NCBI RefSeq assembly: GCF_014750655.1
Contig: NZ_JABBXD010000001.1
Location: 729,102 to 793,101, forward strand
Source of the DNA: Salinimonas profundi
GTDB lineage: Bacteria; Pseudomonadota; Gammaproteobacteria; Enterobacterales; Alteromonadaceae
Length of the DNA: 64,000 nt
Direction: 5' to 3'
A model generated the notes under the pieces. The model had not been told where the DNA came from, searched no databases, and saw only the letters and a program-made list of their open reading frames with translations. Each line of letters opens with the position of its first letter. Positions within the stretch are counted from its first letter, which is position 1. Shown here piece after piece: positions 36,054-45,575 of this stretch. The position numbers and the translations under genes were made by a program.

Positions 36054-37064
36054 TCATTGATTAAGCTGATACTTTCGTACCGCTTCATTATGTTGTTCCA
36101 ATGTCTGTGAAAACTGATGCGACCCATCACCTCTGGCTACAAAATAAAGTGCCTCGGTGGGAACAGGCTGCAATGCTGCCTTTATCGCAGGGCGCCCCGC
36201 CATTGCTATAGGCGTAGGAGGTAATCCTTTAATTACGTAAGTATTATAAGCCGTTTTTTGTCTCAGGTGAGCGCGGGTGATATTGCCATCGTACTGTTCA
36301 CCGATACCGTATATGACGGTAGGATCGGTCTGCAGCCGCATGTTCTGCCGAAGCCGGTTTACAAACACACCGGCAATCTGAGCGCGCTCTGCCGGCACGG
36401 CGGTTTCTTTTTCAATAATTGATGCCAATATTAATGCTTCATAGGGCGTTTCGATAGGCAGCCCTGTTTGGCGAGCCTGCCATTGTTCATTAAGCTGCGA
36501 TTTCATTGCGTCCATCGCCCGGGCTAACAACCCCGATGCTGTTGTGCCAGCAGTGAAGTGGTAGGTGTCGGCCAAAAACAGTCCTTCCAGCGACTGTAAC
36601 CCTGAGGCAGGCGGCCAGGGCCAGCGCGTTTTCAATGATTCAAGTTTATCCGGGCTGAGATCAAAGTCGATGTGGGCATGATTATTAAGTATCGTCTGCC
36701 ATTGTGAGAACGTCAGTCCGTCGATCAGGCTGACAGAAAACTGATGCTCCCTGCCACTGGCAAATTTTTCAAAAACCAGCGGTAATGTCATTTCAGGCGT
36801 AAGCTCGTACGTACCGGCGCGGATATGCTGATCCCTGAAAACGAGTTTAAGCCAGATTCGGGCGCTGAAATCATCAACAACGGTAATATTGGCGTTCTGT
36901 AACTGTGCTAAAGCACTATGACCTGTTGCCCCTTCGTTGATCGTTATCAACGTCGGCGATGCGATAGCCAGAGGTTTATCCACTTGTTGTTGCCAGTAGC
37001 TGATAGCTAAAGCAGCAACCAGTAAGCAAAGAATGGTTAAAAGAAGAATACGTTTAAATCGCAT
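36054..37064 (-). CDS. mltG: Endolytic murein transglycosylase MltG
   Basis: About 336 residues from the ATG at 37064, which has AGGA nine bases upstream and overlaps the end of pabC by 11 bases; the longer upstream reading adds an unlikely 26 residues. One membrane helix (about 5-23), then a LysM-like part and the YceG catalytic domain with the conserved Glu in ASIIEKETAVPAER. MltG cuts nascent peptidoglycan strands and sets glycan chain length at the inner membrane. Confidence 0.94.
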   Translation of the reverse strand: MRFKRILLLTILCLLVAALAISYWQQQVDKPLAIASPTLITINEGATGHSALAQLQNANITVVDDFSARIWLKLVFRDQHIRAGTYELTPEMTLPLVFEKFASGREHQFSVSLIDGLTFSQWQTILNNHAHIDFDLSPDKLESLKTRWPWPPASGLQSLEGLFLADTYHFTAGTTASGLLARAMDAMKSQLNEQWQARQTGLPIETPYEALILASIIEKETAVPAERAQIAGVFVNRLRQNMRLQTDPTVIYGIGEQYDGNITRAHLRQKTAYNTYVIKGLPPTPIAMAGRPAIKAALQPVPTEALYFVARGDGSHQFSQTLEQHNEAVRKYQLNQ

Positions 37065-37875
37065 TAAATTCGTCCTGATAAGCTGACTTAACTTCGTCCT
37101 GCAATGTATGTACTGGTTCCACCGGATAATGATGCACCTCATCCAGCTTTAAGGTATGCACAGGTATTACCTGCATCAGCGCATTGGTAAGAAAAATCGC
37201 TGATGCGTCCTCTAACGCAGCCGGTTGCACCAGAACTTCACTTACTGTCTCACCTTGTTGCGCTAGCCAGTCTATCAGGAATTCGCGCATGACTCCTGCC
37301 ACGCCACATTGCTCTAAAGAGGGTGTATACCAGTGGCCTTGTTTTAGCCAGAAAACGTTGGCAGCGCTGGCTTCGATAATTTGATTGTTATAATCACATA
37401 CCAAAACATCATCGACACTGGCTGGCATGCGGCTTTTAACAAGAACCTGTTCAAGCCGGTTACAGTGTTTGGCACCCGCCAGCAGAGGTTGCGCCGCCAT
37501 ACATACATTACTAATCCCCACGCTAATGCCGTCAATACGCCAGCTACGGTAATGGTCAGGTAACGCATGTTGAGAAAAATACAAACAGATAGTATTTTCC
37601 TCTGACCTGCGATATCCCCGCCCCCCCTGACCAGCGCTTATCAGCAATTTCAGTGTACCGGCTGTCATCGATTGCGCCTGAATACAGATTTCAGCGCGCA
37701 GTCGCGCGGCTTCCACGACCAGGCCAAGTAATTGTGCATCCCGGCAAAGTCGGTTTATATGACGCTCAAGCAAAGCAACACGGCCACGTTGAACCATCAT
37801 GGTAGTAAAAACACCATCGCCGTAATTGGCGGCACGATCGTTTAGAGGGAGTGTCTGCAATCTGTCTCGTTCCAA
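37054..37875 (-). CDS. pabC: Aminodeoxychorismate lyase
   Basis: A 273-residue fold-type IV PLP enzyme. Lys136 in AGAKHCNRLEQVLVK is the predicted cofactor lysine; the start NDRAANYGDGVFTTM is typical. It converts 4-amino-4-deoxychorismate to 4-aminobenzoate and pyruvate in folate synthesis. It sits between fabF and mltG as in E. coli. Branched-chain or D-amino-acid aminotransferases share the fold, but position and motifs favour PabC. Confidence 0.93.
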   Translation of the reverse strand: MERDRLQTLPLNDRAANYGDGVFTTMMVQRGRVALLERHINRLCRDAQLLGLVVEAARLRAEICIQAQSMTAGTLKLLISAGQGGRGYRRSEENTICLYFSQHALPDHYRSWRIDGISVGISNVCMAAQPLLAGAKHCNRLEQVLVKSRMPASVDDVLVCDYNNQIIEASAANVFWLKQGHWYTPSLEQCGVAGVMREFLIDWLAQQGETVSEVLVQPAALEDASAIFLTNALMQVIPVHTLKLDEVHHYPVEPVHTLQDEVKSAYQDEFNAI

Positions 37876-37941
37876 CGGTACTCTATTTAGAAAACGAGTA
37901 TATCAATCACAGCACAGAGAAGGTAGTGCACGCAGGATAAG

Positions 37942-37965
37942 AAAAAGGCGACCGTCGGGTCGCCT
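37942..37965 (-). terminator. Intrinsic terminator of the fab cluster after fabF
   Basis: AGGCGACC (37946-37953) and GGTCGCCT (37958-37965) with a four-base loop; on the minus strand TTTTTC follows. It lies just beyond the fabF stop at 37973 and separates fabF from pabC. Confidence 0.85.
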
Positions 37966-37972
37966 GATAATT

Positions 37973-39211
37973 TTATAAACGCTTGAAAATGAGTGTACCG
38001 TTGGTACCACCAAAGCCAAACGAATTACACAATGCATAAGGCGACTCAAACGCCTTTGCTTTGTGTGCTACAAAGTCAAGATCACAGCCTTCACCCGGTA
38101 CATCGAGATTGATGGTAGGTGGTGCCATTTTGTCGCGTAACGCCAAAATGGTAAAAATGGCTTCTACCGAACCAGCGGCACCTAACAGATGACCGGTCAT
38201 TGACTTGGTAGAACTCACCATCAGCTTATAAGCATGCTCGCCAAAAACACGTTTGACAGCTGCCACTTCAGCTTTGTCACCAGCAGGCGTTGATGTCCCA
38301 TGTGCATTGATATAACCAATTTGCGCCACATCTAAGCCCGCATCATTTAATGCGTATTCCATGGATGCAGCGGCACCCTCACCGTCTTCCGGTGGCGAGG
38401 TCATATGGTGAGCATCTCCACTCATACCAAAACCTACCAATTCGCCATAGATTGTGGCACCACGCGCTTTGGCTGCTTCGTATTCTTCAAGCATCACTAC
38501 ACCGGCACCTTCACCCATAACAAAGCCGTCGCGGTCTTTATCCCACGGACGGCTGGCCGCCTTGGGATCATCGTTGCGGGACGATAATGCTCGCGCAGCG
38601 GCGAATCCGGCTATACCCAGTGGCGTAATGGAAGCCTCAGCGCCGCCAGCCAGCATTGCATCTGCATCACCATAAGCGATAGTCCTTGCTGCAATTCCCA
38701 GATTATGAACACCTGTTGTACAAGCAGTCACGACATTAAGGTTCGGCCCCTTTAATCCTTCCATAATAGAAAGAAAGCCCGAAATCATATTCGTTATGGT
38801 TGATGGAACAAAGAATGGTGAAACACGTTTAGGTCCACTTTCCACAAGTTTGGTGTGGTTTTGTTCGATTTGCTGAAGTCCGCCAATCCCCGAACCAATC
38901 GCAACGCCAACGCGATGAGCGTTGTCACTGGTTATAGTTAAACCGGAATCAGCTAAGGCCTGTTTACCCGCGGCAATGCCGAGCTGGATAAACCGATCCA
39001 TTTTCTTCGCTTCTTTTTTTTCTATATATTCTTGCGGGTCAAAATCATTTACCTGACCGGCAAAACGAGTCGAATAGTTACTGCAATCGAAGTGGCTGAT
39101 TTCACCAATACCACTTTCACCGGCAAGCACCCCACGCCAGGTTTGCTCTACCGAGGAAGCCAGTGGTGACAACATGCCAAGACCAGTAACCACTACGCGA
39201 CGTTTTGTCAC
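37973..39211 (-). CDS. fabF: 3-oxoacyl-ACP synthase II
   Basis: A 412-residue condensing enzyme with a GTG start preceded by GAGGG. The Cys-His-His triad is Cys164 in VTACTTG, His304 in NAHGTSTP and His341 in [10 protein letters not shown]. It elongates acyl-ACP with malonyl-ACP and controls cis-vaccenate formation at low temperature in E. coli. An intrinsic terminator lies between acpP and this gene, so it is probably transcribed partly by read-through and partly from its own promoter. Confidence 0.96.
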   Translation of the reverse strand: MTKRRVVVTGLGMLSPLASSVEQTWRGVLAGESGIGEISHFDCSNYSTRFAGQVNDFDPQEYIEKKEAKKMDRFIQLGIAAGKQALADSGLTITSDNAHRVGVAIGSGIGGLQQIEQNHTKLVESGPKRVSPFFVPSTITNMISGFLSIMEGLKGPNLNVVTACTTGVHNLGIAARTIAYGDADAMLAGGAEASITPLGIAGFAAARALSSRNDDPKAASRPWDKDRDGFVMGEGAGVVMLEEYEAAKARGATIYGELVGFGMSGDAHHMTSPPEDGEGAAASMEYALNDAGLDVAQIGYINAHGTSTPAGDKAEVAAVKRVFGEHAYKLMVSSTKSMTGHLLGAAGSVEAIFTILALRDKMAPPTINLDVPGEGCDLDFVAHKAKAFESPYALCNSFGFGGTNGTLIFKRL

Positions 39212-39247
39212 ACAAAAGCCCTCGCATTGGAACTAGGTAGGAAATAG

Positions 39248-39272
39248 AAAACGGCTCATGGTGAGCCGTTTT
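39248..39272 (-). terminator. Intrinsic terminator between acpP and fabF
   Basis: AAAACGGCTCA (39248-39258) and TGAGCCGTTTT (39262-39272) with a three-base loop. It would let acpP be made in excess over fabF. Confidence 0.85.
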
Positions 39273-39284
39273 GCTAAGAGTTAA

Positions 39285-39524
39285 TTACGCGTCTTTATTA
39301 GCGTTGATATAGTCGATAGCTGACTGAACAGTAGTAATTTTTTCTGCTTCTTCGTCAGGAATCTCAGTGTCAAACTCTTCTTCCAACGCCATCACCAGCT
39401 CTACGGTATCAAGTGAATCTGCGCCCAGATCGTCTACAAACGAAGCTTCAGGCTTTACTTCTTCTTCTTTAACGCCCAGTTGCTCAACGATAATCTTTTT
39501 AACGCGCTCTTCGATGTTACTCAT
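39285..39524 (-). CDS. acpP: Acyl carrier protein
   Basis: A 79-residue acidic helical protein. Ser37 in [10 protein letters not shown] carries the 4'-phosphopantetheine arm. It shuttles growing acyl chains among Fab enzymes. An AAGGGAAACC ribosome region lies upstream. The nearly 200-base gap between fabG and acpP suggests an extra promoter, and the terminator after acpP gives it a separate abundant transcript. Confidence 0.98.
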   Translation of the reverse strand: MSNIEERVKKIIVEQLGVKEEEVKPEASFVDDLGADSLDTVELVMALEEEFDTEIPDEEAEKITTVQSAIDYINANKDA

Positions 39525-39720
39525 AATTCTAGGTTTCCCTTAACGTAACTAGATATAAAAAGTGCCGCTAGTTTATTTTGCAAGCCCAACGCTTGCAAGC
39601 ACCAGACTAAACTAATTTTCTGGTCTAACCAGCAACGAACCAAAGTTTAATAAACAATTCTTTTACATGCAGAGATGAAAAATCTCATCACTGTCAATCA
39701 GTTAACGTGGCCTGGCCACA

Positions 39721-40461
39721 TTAACTCATATACATACCACCATTCACATGAATAGTTTCGCCGGTGATATATGCTGCACTGTCACTGACTAAAAATGCAA
39801 CAGTTGCAGCAATTTCTTCCGGACGGCCTAAACGATTTGCGGGAATATCTTTGAAGATAGCTTCCTTCTGTTCATCGGTTAACGCCTTGGTCATATCAGT
39901 GTCGATAAAACCCGGAGCGACTACGTTGATAGTAATTCCGCGTGATGCCACTTCTCTGGCCATTGACTTGCTAAAACCGATGACGCCTGCTTTTGCAGCC
40001 GCATAATTAGCCTGACCAGGATTACCGGAACTACCCACCACAGAGCCCACATTGACGATGCGTCCGTGCTTTTTCTTCATCATGCCGCGTAAAACGGCTT
40101 TCGACAAGCTGAAAATTGCGGTCAGATTGGTATCGATAATATCCTGCCACTCATCATCTTTCATGCGCATTAGCAGATTATCACGGGTAATACCGGCATT
40201 ATTAACCAGAATATCCACCCCACCAAACTCTTCTTTAATGCTATTTAACACATCATCAATGGAGGCTTTATCAGTCACATTCAGACAAAACCCCTTGCCA
40301 GAATAGTCTGCCAGATATTCAGTGATATTGTTGGCACCATTTTCACTGGTTGCCGTGCCAATAACGGTTGCGCCCTGCTCGGCCAGCTGTTGAGCAATCG
40401 CTTTACCGATTCCACGGCTGGCACCCGTAACCAGCGCAACTTTAGACGCTAATTGTGACAT
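39721..40461 (-). CDS. fabG: 3-oxoacyl-ACP reductase
   Basis: A 246-residue short-chain dehydrogenase. The NADP site is TGASRGIGK; catalytic residues are Ser140, Tyr153 and Lys157 (YAAAK). It reduces 3-ketoacyl-ACP in each round of fatty-acid elongation. It lies three bases after fabD and is the last gene of the tightly packed plsX-fabH-fabD-fabG set before the gap to acpP. Confidence 0.97.
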   Translation of the reverse strand: MSQLASKVALVTGASRGIGKAIAQQLAEQGATVIGTATSENGANNITEYLADYSGKGFCLNVTDKASIDDVLNSIKEEFGGVDILVNNAGITRDNLLMRMKDDEWQDIIDTNLTAIFSLSKAVLRGMMKKKHGRIVNVGSVVGSSGNPGQANYAAAKAGVIGFSKSMAREVASRGITINVVAPGFIDTDMTKALTDEQKEAIFKDIPANRLGRPEEIAATVAFLVSDSAAYITGETIHVNGGMYMS

Positions 40462-40464
40462 GAT

Positions 40465-41400
40465 TTATCCTTTTTCTGCACACGCTTGTATATCCGCCGG
40501 CGTATTAACCGCCGCCGCCTCAAGCGATTTATCAATTCGTTTAACCAGGCCGGTAAGTACTTTACCCGGGCCAACTTCATACACGCGCTCAACACCCTGT
40601 GCAGCAAGATAGCGAATCGTATCTGTCCACCTGACCGGACAATACAGCTGTCTTATCAGTGCGTCTTTAATTGCTGTTGGTTCAGATTCATTGTTTACAT
40701 CAACGTTATTGATGACTGACACAGTGGGGGTGGACAACGAAACAGCAGTAAATGCCTCTTCGAGTTGATCCGCTGCCGGGCGCATAAGTTCACAGTGTGA
40801 TGGCACGCTAACCGGTAACGGTAAAGCACGCTTCGCACCCGCTTCTTTACAGGCTGTCGCTGCCTGCTCCGTTGCCGATTTTTCACCGGCAATCACAACC
40901 TGACCCGGCGAGTTGAAATTGACCGGCGCTACCACCTCGCCAGTAGCAATCGCGGTTTGCTGGCAAATATCGGCAATTTTGTCATCATCCAGATTAATGA
41001 TGGCATACATTGCACCAGCGCCGGCCGGAACGGCTTGTTGCATAAATTTACCGCGGGCTTCGACCAACTTTACTGCTTCGGCAAATTTCAACACGCCGGC
41101 ACACACCAGCGCTGAATATTCACCCAAACTGTGGCCGGCCATGTAGTCTGCCTGGATACCTTGCTTATCCAGCAAACGAAAAATAGCGACACTGGCCGTC
41201 AGTAGTGCCGGCTGTGTGATATGCGTCTCATTTAACTTGCCGTCAGTGTCAGACTGAACAAGTGCCCACAGATCATAGCCCAGTGCGTCTGAGGCTTCCT
41301 GAAATGTGTCCAGCACTTCTGGATGCGCGTCGGCCAGTTCGGCCAACATACCGGGGGATTGCGATCCCTGACCGGGAAAGACAAAGGCTGTACGAGTCAT
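40465..41400 (-). CDS. fabD: Malonyl-CoA:ACP transacylase
   Basis: A 311-residue acyltransferase. Nucleophile Ser91 is in GHSLGEYSA; the N-terminal FVFPGQGSQSPGM loop and the catalytic His in VSVPSHCELM are present. It loads malonyl groups from CoA to ACP. Gene order fabH-fabD-fabG is the standard one. Confidence 0.97.
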   Translation of the reverse strand: MTRTAFVFPGQGSQSPGMLAELADAHPEVLDTFQEASDALGYDLWALVQSDTDGKLNETHITQPALLTASVAIFRLLDKQGIQADYMAGHSLGEYSALVCAGVLKFAEAVKLVEARGKFMQQAVPAGAGAMYAIINLDDDKIADICQQTAIATGEVVAPVNFNSPGQVVIAGEKSATEQAATACKEAGAKRALPLPVSVPSHCELMRPAADQLEEAFTAVSLSTPTVSVINNVDVNNESEPTAIKDALIRQLYCPVRWTDTIRYLAAQGVERVYEVGPGKVLTGLVKRIDKSLEAAAVNTPADIQACAEKG

Positions 41401-41437
41401 AGTCGATCCTTATTGTTATAATGTCTTCAAAGCCACT

Positions 41438-42403
41438 TCAGTAGCGTACCAGAGCAGATGCCCAGGCAAAACCGCCACCAAAGGCCTCTAGCAGAAGATT
41501 CTGACCACGCTGAATACGTCCGTCACGGATTGCAGTATCAAGCGCAGTAGGTACCGTTGCAGCAGAGGTATTACCATAATTTTCCAGCGTCATTACCACC
41601 TGGTCCAGTGACATATTCAGCTTTTTAGCGGTCGCTTTGATAATCCTGAAGTTCGCCTGATGCGGTACCAACCAGTCAAGCTCAGATTTATCCATATTAT
41701 TTGCCTGTAAAGTTTGCTCTACCAGCTCAGACAGCTTGGTGACCGCAACCTTAAATACCTCGTTACCGCGCATAACACCCCAGTTATCATGTACTGAAGA
41801 TTCATCGCCGCGAGTGGGATTTCCCACATAAAGTAAGTCTTTATAAGAACCGGCGGCGTGGATATGTGTAGATAAAATACCAGGTTCGTCACTGGCTTCG
41901 ATAACCGCAGCCCCGGCGGCATCGCCGAATAAGATAACCATGCTGCGATCAGCAGGATCCACCAAACGGCTTAGGCAATCGGTACCCACAACGAGTACCC
42001 GTTTAGCCATGCCGGATTTAACATATTGATCAGCAACACTTAGCGCATAACACCAGCCGGCGCACGCAGCGGCAACGTCAAACGCGGGAATGCCGTCTAT
42101 TTTAAGATGGTACTGAATTTCGCATGCGGTACTGGGAAGTGAATAGCGGCCACTGGTGGTGGCACAGACAATCATATCGATATCGCTGGCCTGTAATCCG
42201 GCCGCATCAAGTGCCTTTTTGCATGCCTCAACACCCATGGTTGCTGCTGTTTCGTCAGCGCCTATGATACGCCGCTCTTTTATACCTGTTCTGTCAGTGA
42301 TCCATTCATCGGTGGTATCCACCATCGTTTCAAGATCTGCGTTGGTACGCACTTCGCTAGGATAATAGCTGCCGGTCCCGATAATTCGTGAATATTTACT
42401 CAA
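41438..42403 (-). CDS. fabH: 3-oxoacyl-ACP synthase III
   Basis: A 321-residue initiating condensing enzyme with the Cys114-His248-Asn278 triad (AAACAGW, VPHQAN, ENYGNTS). It joins acetyl-CoA with malonyl-ACP to start fatty-acid synthesis. Its ATG overlaps the plsX stop by four bases, implying translational coupling. Confidence 0.97.
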   Translation of the reverse strand: MSKYSRIIGTGSYYPSEVRTNADLETMVDTTDEWITDRTGIKERRIIGADETAATMGVEACKKALDAAGLQASDIDMIVCATTSGRYSLPSTACEIQYHLKIDGIPAFDVAAACAGWCYALSVADQYVKSGMAKRVLVVGTDCLSRLVDPADRSMVILFGDAAGAAVIEASDEPGILSTHIHAAGSYKDLLYVGNPTRGDESSVHDNWGVMRGNEVFKVAVTKLSELVEQTLQANNMDKSELDWLVPHQANFRIIKATAKKLNMSLDQVVMTLENYGNTSAATVPTALDTAIRDGRIQRGQNLLLEAFGGGFAWASALVRY

Positions 42404-43425
42404 AGTTGCTCCAACAAAACCGTTTCTATTTTACTTTTTATTTTTTCCGGAACACGTAAACGCGCTTCCTGCATTGCCTGATTAATTGCATAATAAAATG
42501 CATCGGCTGATGCGTTTCCGTGACTCTTTATTACAATGCCGCGCAATCCTATCAGACTGGCGCCATTATACTGGTCGGGGTTCACACGATTATAAATAGT
42601 TTTTAGAAGCGGAAGAGCAACCCGGGCCATCGTCCGGGTCCACAGATTGGCTTCAGAAAAGCGTTTCGCCTCGTTGACGACAAGCTTTGCCAAACCTTCG
42701 CTGGATTTAAGTGCCACATTGCCGGTAAAGCCATCCGTCACGACGACATCCGCATAATCGGTGAAAATATCATCACCTTCCACGTAACCTATATAATTTA
42801 AGGCTGGCGTTTGTTTAAGCTGCTGATTCGCCATTTTTACCAATGCATTGCCTTTAATGTCTTCTTCACCGACATTTAACAGTGCAACACGGGGCGCCGG
42901 CTTTCCGGTCATCTCTTCTGCCAATACCGACCCCATTACCGCATATTGAAAAAGGGTATCGGCCGTGCAGTTTACATTGGCCCCAAGATCAAGCAGCAAC
43001 ACTTTATGATTACCCGCGGTGGGCATGAAGGACACTAACGCGGGACGATCAACGCCTTGCAACGTTTTCAGGCGATAATAGGCGAGCGCAAGCAGCGCAC
43101 CGGTATTACCCGCACTGACACACGCATCAGCGCTGCCCTGCTCTACCAGTTCAACAATTTTTTTCATCGATGAATCTTGCTTGGTGCGAAGCGCCGAGGC
43201 GGGTTTATCGTCCATCTCGACCACATCTTCACAATGCTCGATCTGCACGCGTTGCCGTTCTTCTGCATTTAAATTAGAAAGCGCGGGTTCGATGATGGCG
43301 CGTTGGCCACAAAATATGAAATGGGTATCGGGGTGTTGGCGAACTGCTCTCAGTGAGGCTGAGAGAATAACAGGGGGACCATGATCGCCCCCCATGATAT
43401 CTAACGCTATGGTTAGCTTAGACAA
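42400..43425 (-). CDS. plsX: Phosphate acyltransferase PlsX
   Basis: About 341 residues. By alignment with other PlsX proteins the likely start is the TTG at 43425, giving [17 protein letters not shown]; another TTG at 43440 would add five residues. No ATG is available, so translation is probably weak or coupled. PlsX makes acyl-phosphate from acyl-ACP for phospholipid synthesis by PlsY. Conserved [16 protein letters not shown] and [13 protein letters not shown] segments are present. The gene follows rpmF by about 20 bases. Confidence 0.94.
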   Translation of the reverse strand: MSKLTIALDIMGGDHGPPVILSASLRAVRQHPDTHFIFCGQRAIIEPALSNLNAEERQRVQIEHCEDVVEMDDKPASALRTKQDSSMKKIVELVEQGSADACVSAGNTGALLALAYYRLKTLQGVDRPALVSFMPTAGNHKVLLLDLGANVNCTADTLFQYAVMGSVLAEEMTGKPAPRVALLNVGEEDIKGNALVKMANQQLKQTPALNYIGYVEGDDIFTDYADVVVTDGFTGNVALKSSEGLAKLVVNEAKRFSEANLWTRTMARVALPLLKTIYNRVNPDQYNGASLIGLRGIVIKSHGNASADAFYYAINQAMQEARLRVPEKIKSKIETVLLEQL

Positions 43426-43446
43426 AATGTTAATTACCAAACGCGG

Positions 43447-43617
43447 TTAGCGTTCAATAACTTTTTTGCCTTTATAGTAACCATCAGCGGTTACGTGGTG
43501 ACGACGGTGCGTCTCACCTGATGTTGAGTCGACAGACAAAGTTTCGCATGTCAACGCATCGTGTGAACGACGCATACCGCGCTTAGCACGCGTTTTACGA
43601 TTTTGTTGTACGGCCAT
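43447..43617 (-). CDS. rpmF: 50S ribosomal protein L32
   Basis: A 56-residue basic protein beginning [20 protein letters not shown], the standard L32 start, and ending [11 protein letters not shown]. An AGGAG ribosome site overlaps the end of yceD; the two genes are three bases apart. The gamma-type L32 lacks the zinc cysteine pairs (only one Cys is present). It links ribosome and lipid synthesis genes in one transcript, as in E. coli. Confidence 0.97.
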   Translation of the reverse strand: MAVQQNRKTRAKRGMRRSHDALTCETLSVDSTSGETHRRHHVTADGYYKGKKVIER

Positions 43618-43620
43618 AAC

Positions 43621-44148
43621 TTACTCCTGGTCTCGCTTAAGTTCTTTCAAAACCGCGAAAGGGTTTGGTCGCTCATTTTCCGGTTCGATTTTACCAAACG
43701 TCATATCATCCTTACTCAGTGCGCAATCCTTCTCTGCATGAAGGGCTACAATAGGTAAAGCAATAATCAACTCGTCTTCTAAAAGCTGAAGCAAATCGAC
43801 ATTTCCGTGGTCGTCGACCTCTACCGGATCATAAGCTTCGGGTAACAAATCGATTTCGTCTGACCGCTGCACCGGGCTATAACAAAATTCGACATTAAGC
43901 GGGTAATCAAACTCGCCGTTACACCGTTGACAGATAAGTGTGACCTGTGTAGCCAGATGGCCGTGAAAAACAGTAAGACCCTGCGCGTCTTTTATAAACT
44001 GTACTTCTGCGTCCACCCACTCATCACAGTTAACAACTGCACCGAGTAAACGTTCCATATCTTTACTGGCAATCACGCCCTGATAATCAGAGCGCTTGAC
44101 AGCACTTTTAACCGGATCGACCTGGTGAGGTAATTTCACTTTCTGCAT
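43621..44148 (-). CDS. yceD: YceD/DUF177 family protein
   Basis: A 175-residue acidic protein. It has the CQRCNGEFDYPL segment of the family and the C-terminal NPFAVLKELK that is nearly universal in YceD. In other bacteria and in plants the family is tied to 23S rRNA maturation or processing. It is the first gene of the yceD-rpmF-plsX-fab run, and its promoter should lie in the 149 bases before it. Confidence 0.93.
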   Translation of the reverse strand: MQKVKLPHQVDPVKSAVKRSDYQGVIASKDMERLLGAVVNCDEWVDAEVQFIKDAQGLTVFHGHLATQVTLICQRCNGEFDYPLNVEFCYSPVQRSDEIDLLPEAYDPVEVDDHGNVDLLQLLEDELIIALPIVALHAEKDCALSKDDMTFGKIEPENERPNPFAVLKELKRDQE

Positions 44149-44188
44149 AGGGCGCGAATAATATAGCGTCAGCCCATATCTGTCAAAG

Positions 44189-44220
44189 GATTAATCGGGT
44201 AAAAAGTGATTAATCGGGTA
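44189..44220. repeat. Direct repeat in the yceD/yceF divergent region
   Basis: GATTAATCGGGTA occurs at 44189-44201 and again at 44208-44220, a 19-base period (close to two helical turns). It could bind a regulator, but no known motif is recognised. Confidence 0.5.
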
Positions 44221-44297
44221 TTCTCTTTCTAACAGGGCTTTTACCTGTGTCCAGGCCTGTTTAGACTTAAGCCATGCGAACCTAACCGGCTTCCTTT

Positions 44298-44936
44298 ATG
44301 AGCACACTTTTACTGGCGTCTTCTTCCAAATACCGCAAAGCGCAGCTTAATGCACTGGGGCTAACTGTGAAAACACAATCGCCTGATATTGACGAAACCC
44401 CTCACCCCGGTGAAGCGCCCGATGCACTTGCATGTCGCTTAGCGTCACAAAAAGCGCGTAAGGTTGGCAATTTGCATCCTGACGCATTGACCCTGGGGTC
44501 TGATCAGGTCGCGGTGGTAAAACAGCAAGACGATACCATTATGCTTGGAAAGCCTGGCTCCTTCGACAACGCTGTGCGCCAACTCTCTCTATGTCAGGGC
44601 AATATTGTTACATTTTATACTGCCCTGGCTGTCTATCAGGGAGCTTCAGAAACACTGCATGTGGATGTCGAGATAACACGCGTGCACTTTCGTCCCCTCA
44701 GCGAACAGGAAATTACTGGCTATGTTGAAGCTGAGCAGCCACTGGATTGCGCAGGTAGCTTTAAATGTGAAGGATTGGGCGCACTGTTATTTGAGCGTAT
44801 CGATAGCCGGGACCCTAATAGTTTGATAGGCCTTCCCGTCATGCTACTTCGTGAATTACTGGCAAAGTTTGATATTGATCTGCTTACCCTTGCCAGCCAG
44901 GCCCACATTAAAAAAGCCGCGCTAGCGCGGCAATAA
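44298..44936 (+). CDS. yceF: Maf-like nucleoside triphosphate pyrophosphatase, YceF type
   Basis: A 212-residue Maf-family protein: LLASSSKYRKAQLNALGL at the start, the catalytic Asp in LTLGSDQVAV and the C-terminal ESIDSRDPNSLIGLPV-like block. The YceF subgroup hydrolyses 7-methyl-GTP, cleaning modified nucleotides. Its divergent position beside yceD is conserved. The last 15 bases overlap the end of the convergent HAD gene and contain that gene's terminator. Confidence 0.92.
   Translation: MSTLLLASSSKYRKAQLNALGLTVKTQSPDIDETPHPGEAPDALACRLASQKARKVGNLHPDALTLGSDQVAVVKQQDDTIMLGKPGSFDNAVRQLSLCQGNIVTFYTALAVYQGASETLHVDVEITRVHFRPLSEQEITGYVEAEQPLDCAGSFKCEGLGALLFERIDSRDPNSLIGLPVMLLRELLAKFDIDLLTLASQAHIKKAALARQ
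44910..44931 (-). terminator. Intrinsic terminator embedded in two overlapping coding ends
   Basis: GCCGCG and CGCGGC around CTAG (44916-44931), followed on the minus strand by TTTTTT (44915-44910). It terminates the HAD gene, yet its bases also encode the last residues of YceF and include the HAD stop codon. Confidence 0.85.
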
Positions 44937-45575
44937 TATTGAATGCATGTCAGTTACAGTATCAACGATAGCAACGGGGTGATGCGCCGCCAACCGCTCG
45001 CTATTATGTACGCCGTATGAAACCGCAAGCCTGTCCATGCCAATCTGCTCAGCCATTTGCATGTCGAACACGGTGTCGCCGACCATAATGGCATCACTGG
45101 CATTTACCCCGGTCTCCGTCAAAATTTGTTCAAGCATATCGGATGAGGGTTTTGATGCCGCCTCACACGCTGTGCGTGAGGTGGTAAAAAAATGCCCGGT
45201 TTGCGTATTCTTCCAGGCCCTGTCCAAGCCGCGGCGGGCCTTGCCTGTAGCTACTGCCAGGGTTTTATTTTGCTGCTTGAGTGACGTCAGTAATTCACGG
45301 GTGCCATCAAATAACGGACATGGGGTCACATCTTTTTCAAGATAAGCGGATTTATACCCTTCCAGCAGCGCGTCGGTAAGCGTCTCATTCTGTGTATTAA
45401 ACAAAATCTGAATTGCCGGTCGCAAGCTGATGCCGATGATATTCCCTACCGCTTGCGCATCCGGAACAGGCACATCGCACTGCTGGGCGGCCAGCTGCAT
45501 GCAACTAACAATTTTGGCGGCGGAATCCATTAATGTGCCGTCCCAGTCAAAAATAATAAGCTGGTAATCTTTCAT
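44922..45575 (-). CDS. HAD-superfamily phosphatase (phosphoglycolate-phosphatase-like)
   Basis: A 217-residue HAD-IA hydrolase. Catalytic Asp10 and Asp12 lie in IIFDWDGTLMDS, motif II is AVATGKA, the motif III Lys is in ASKPSSDML, and motif IV is MVGDTVFDMQMA. The small helical cap fits Gph-like enzymes. The substrate is unknown. Its ATG overlaps the end of rluC by four bases, a pairing seen widely in gammaproteobacteria. Confidence 0.9.
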   Translation of the reverse strand: MKDYQLIIFDWDGTLMDSAAKIVSCMQLAAQQCDVPVPDAQAVGNIIGISLRPAIQILFNTQNETLTDALLEGYKSAYLEKDVTPCPLFDGTRELLTSLKQQNKTLAVATGKARRGLDRAWKNTQTGHFFTTSRTACEAASKPSSDMLEQILTETGVNASDAIMVGDTVFDMQMAEQIGMDRLAVSYGVHNSERLAAHHPVAIVDTVTDMHSILLPR

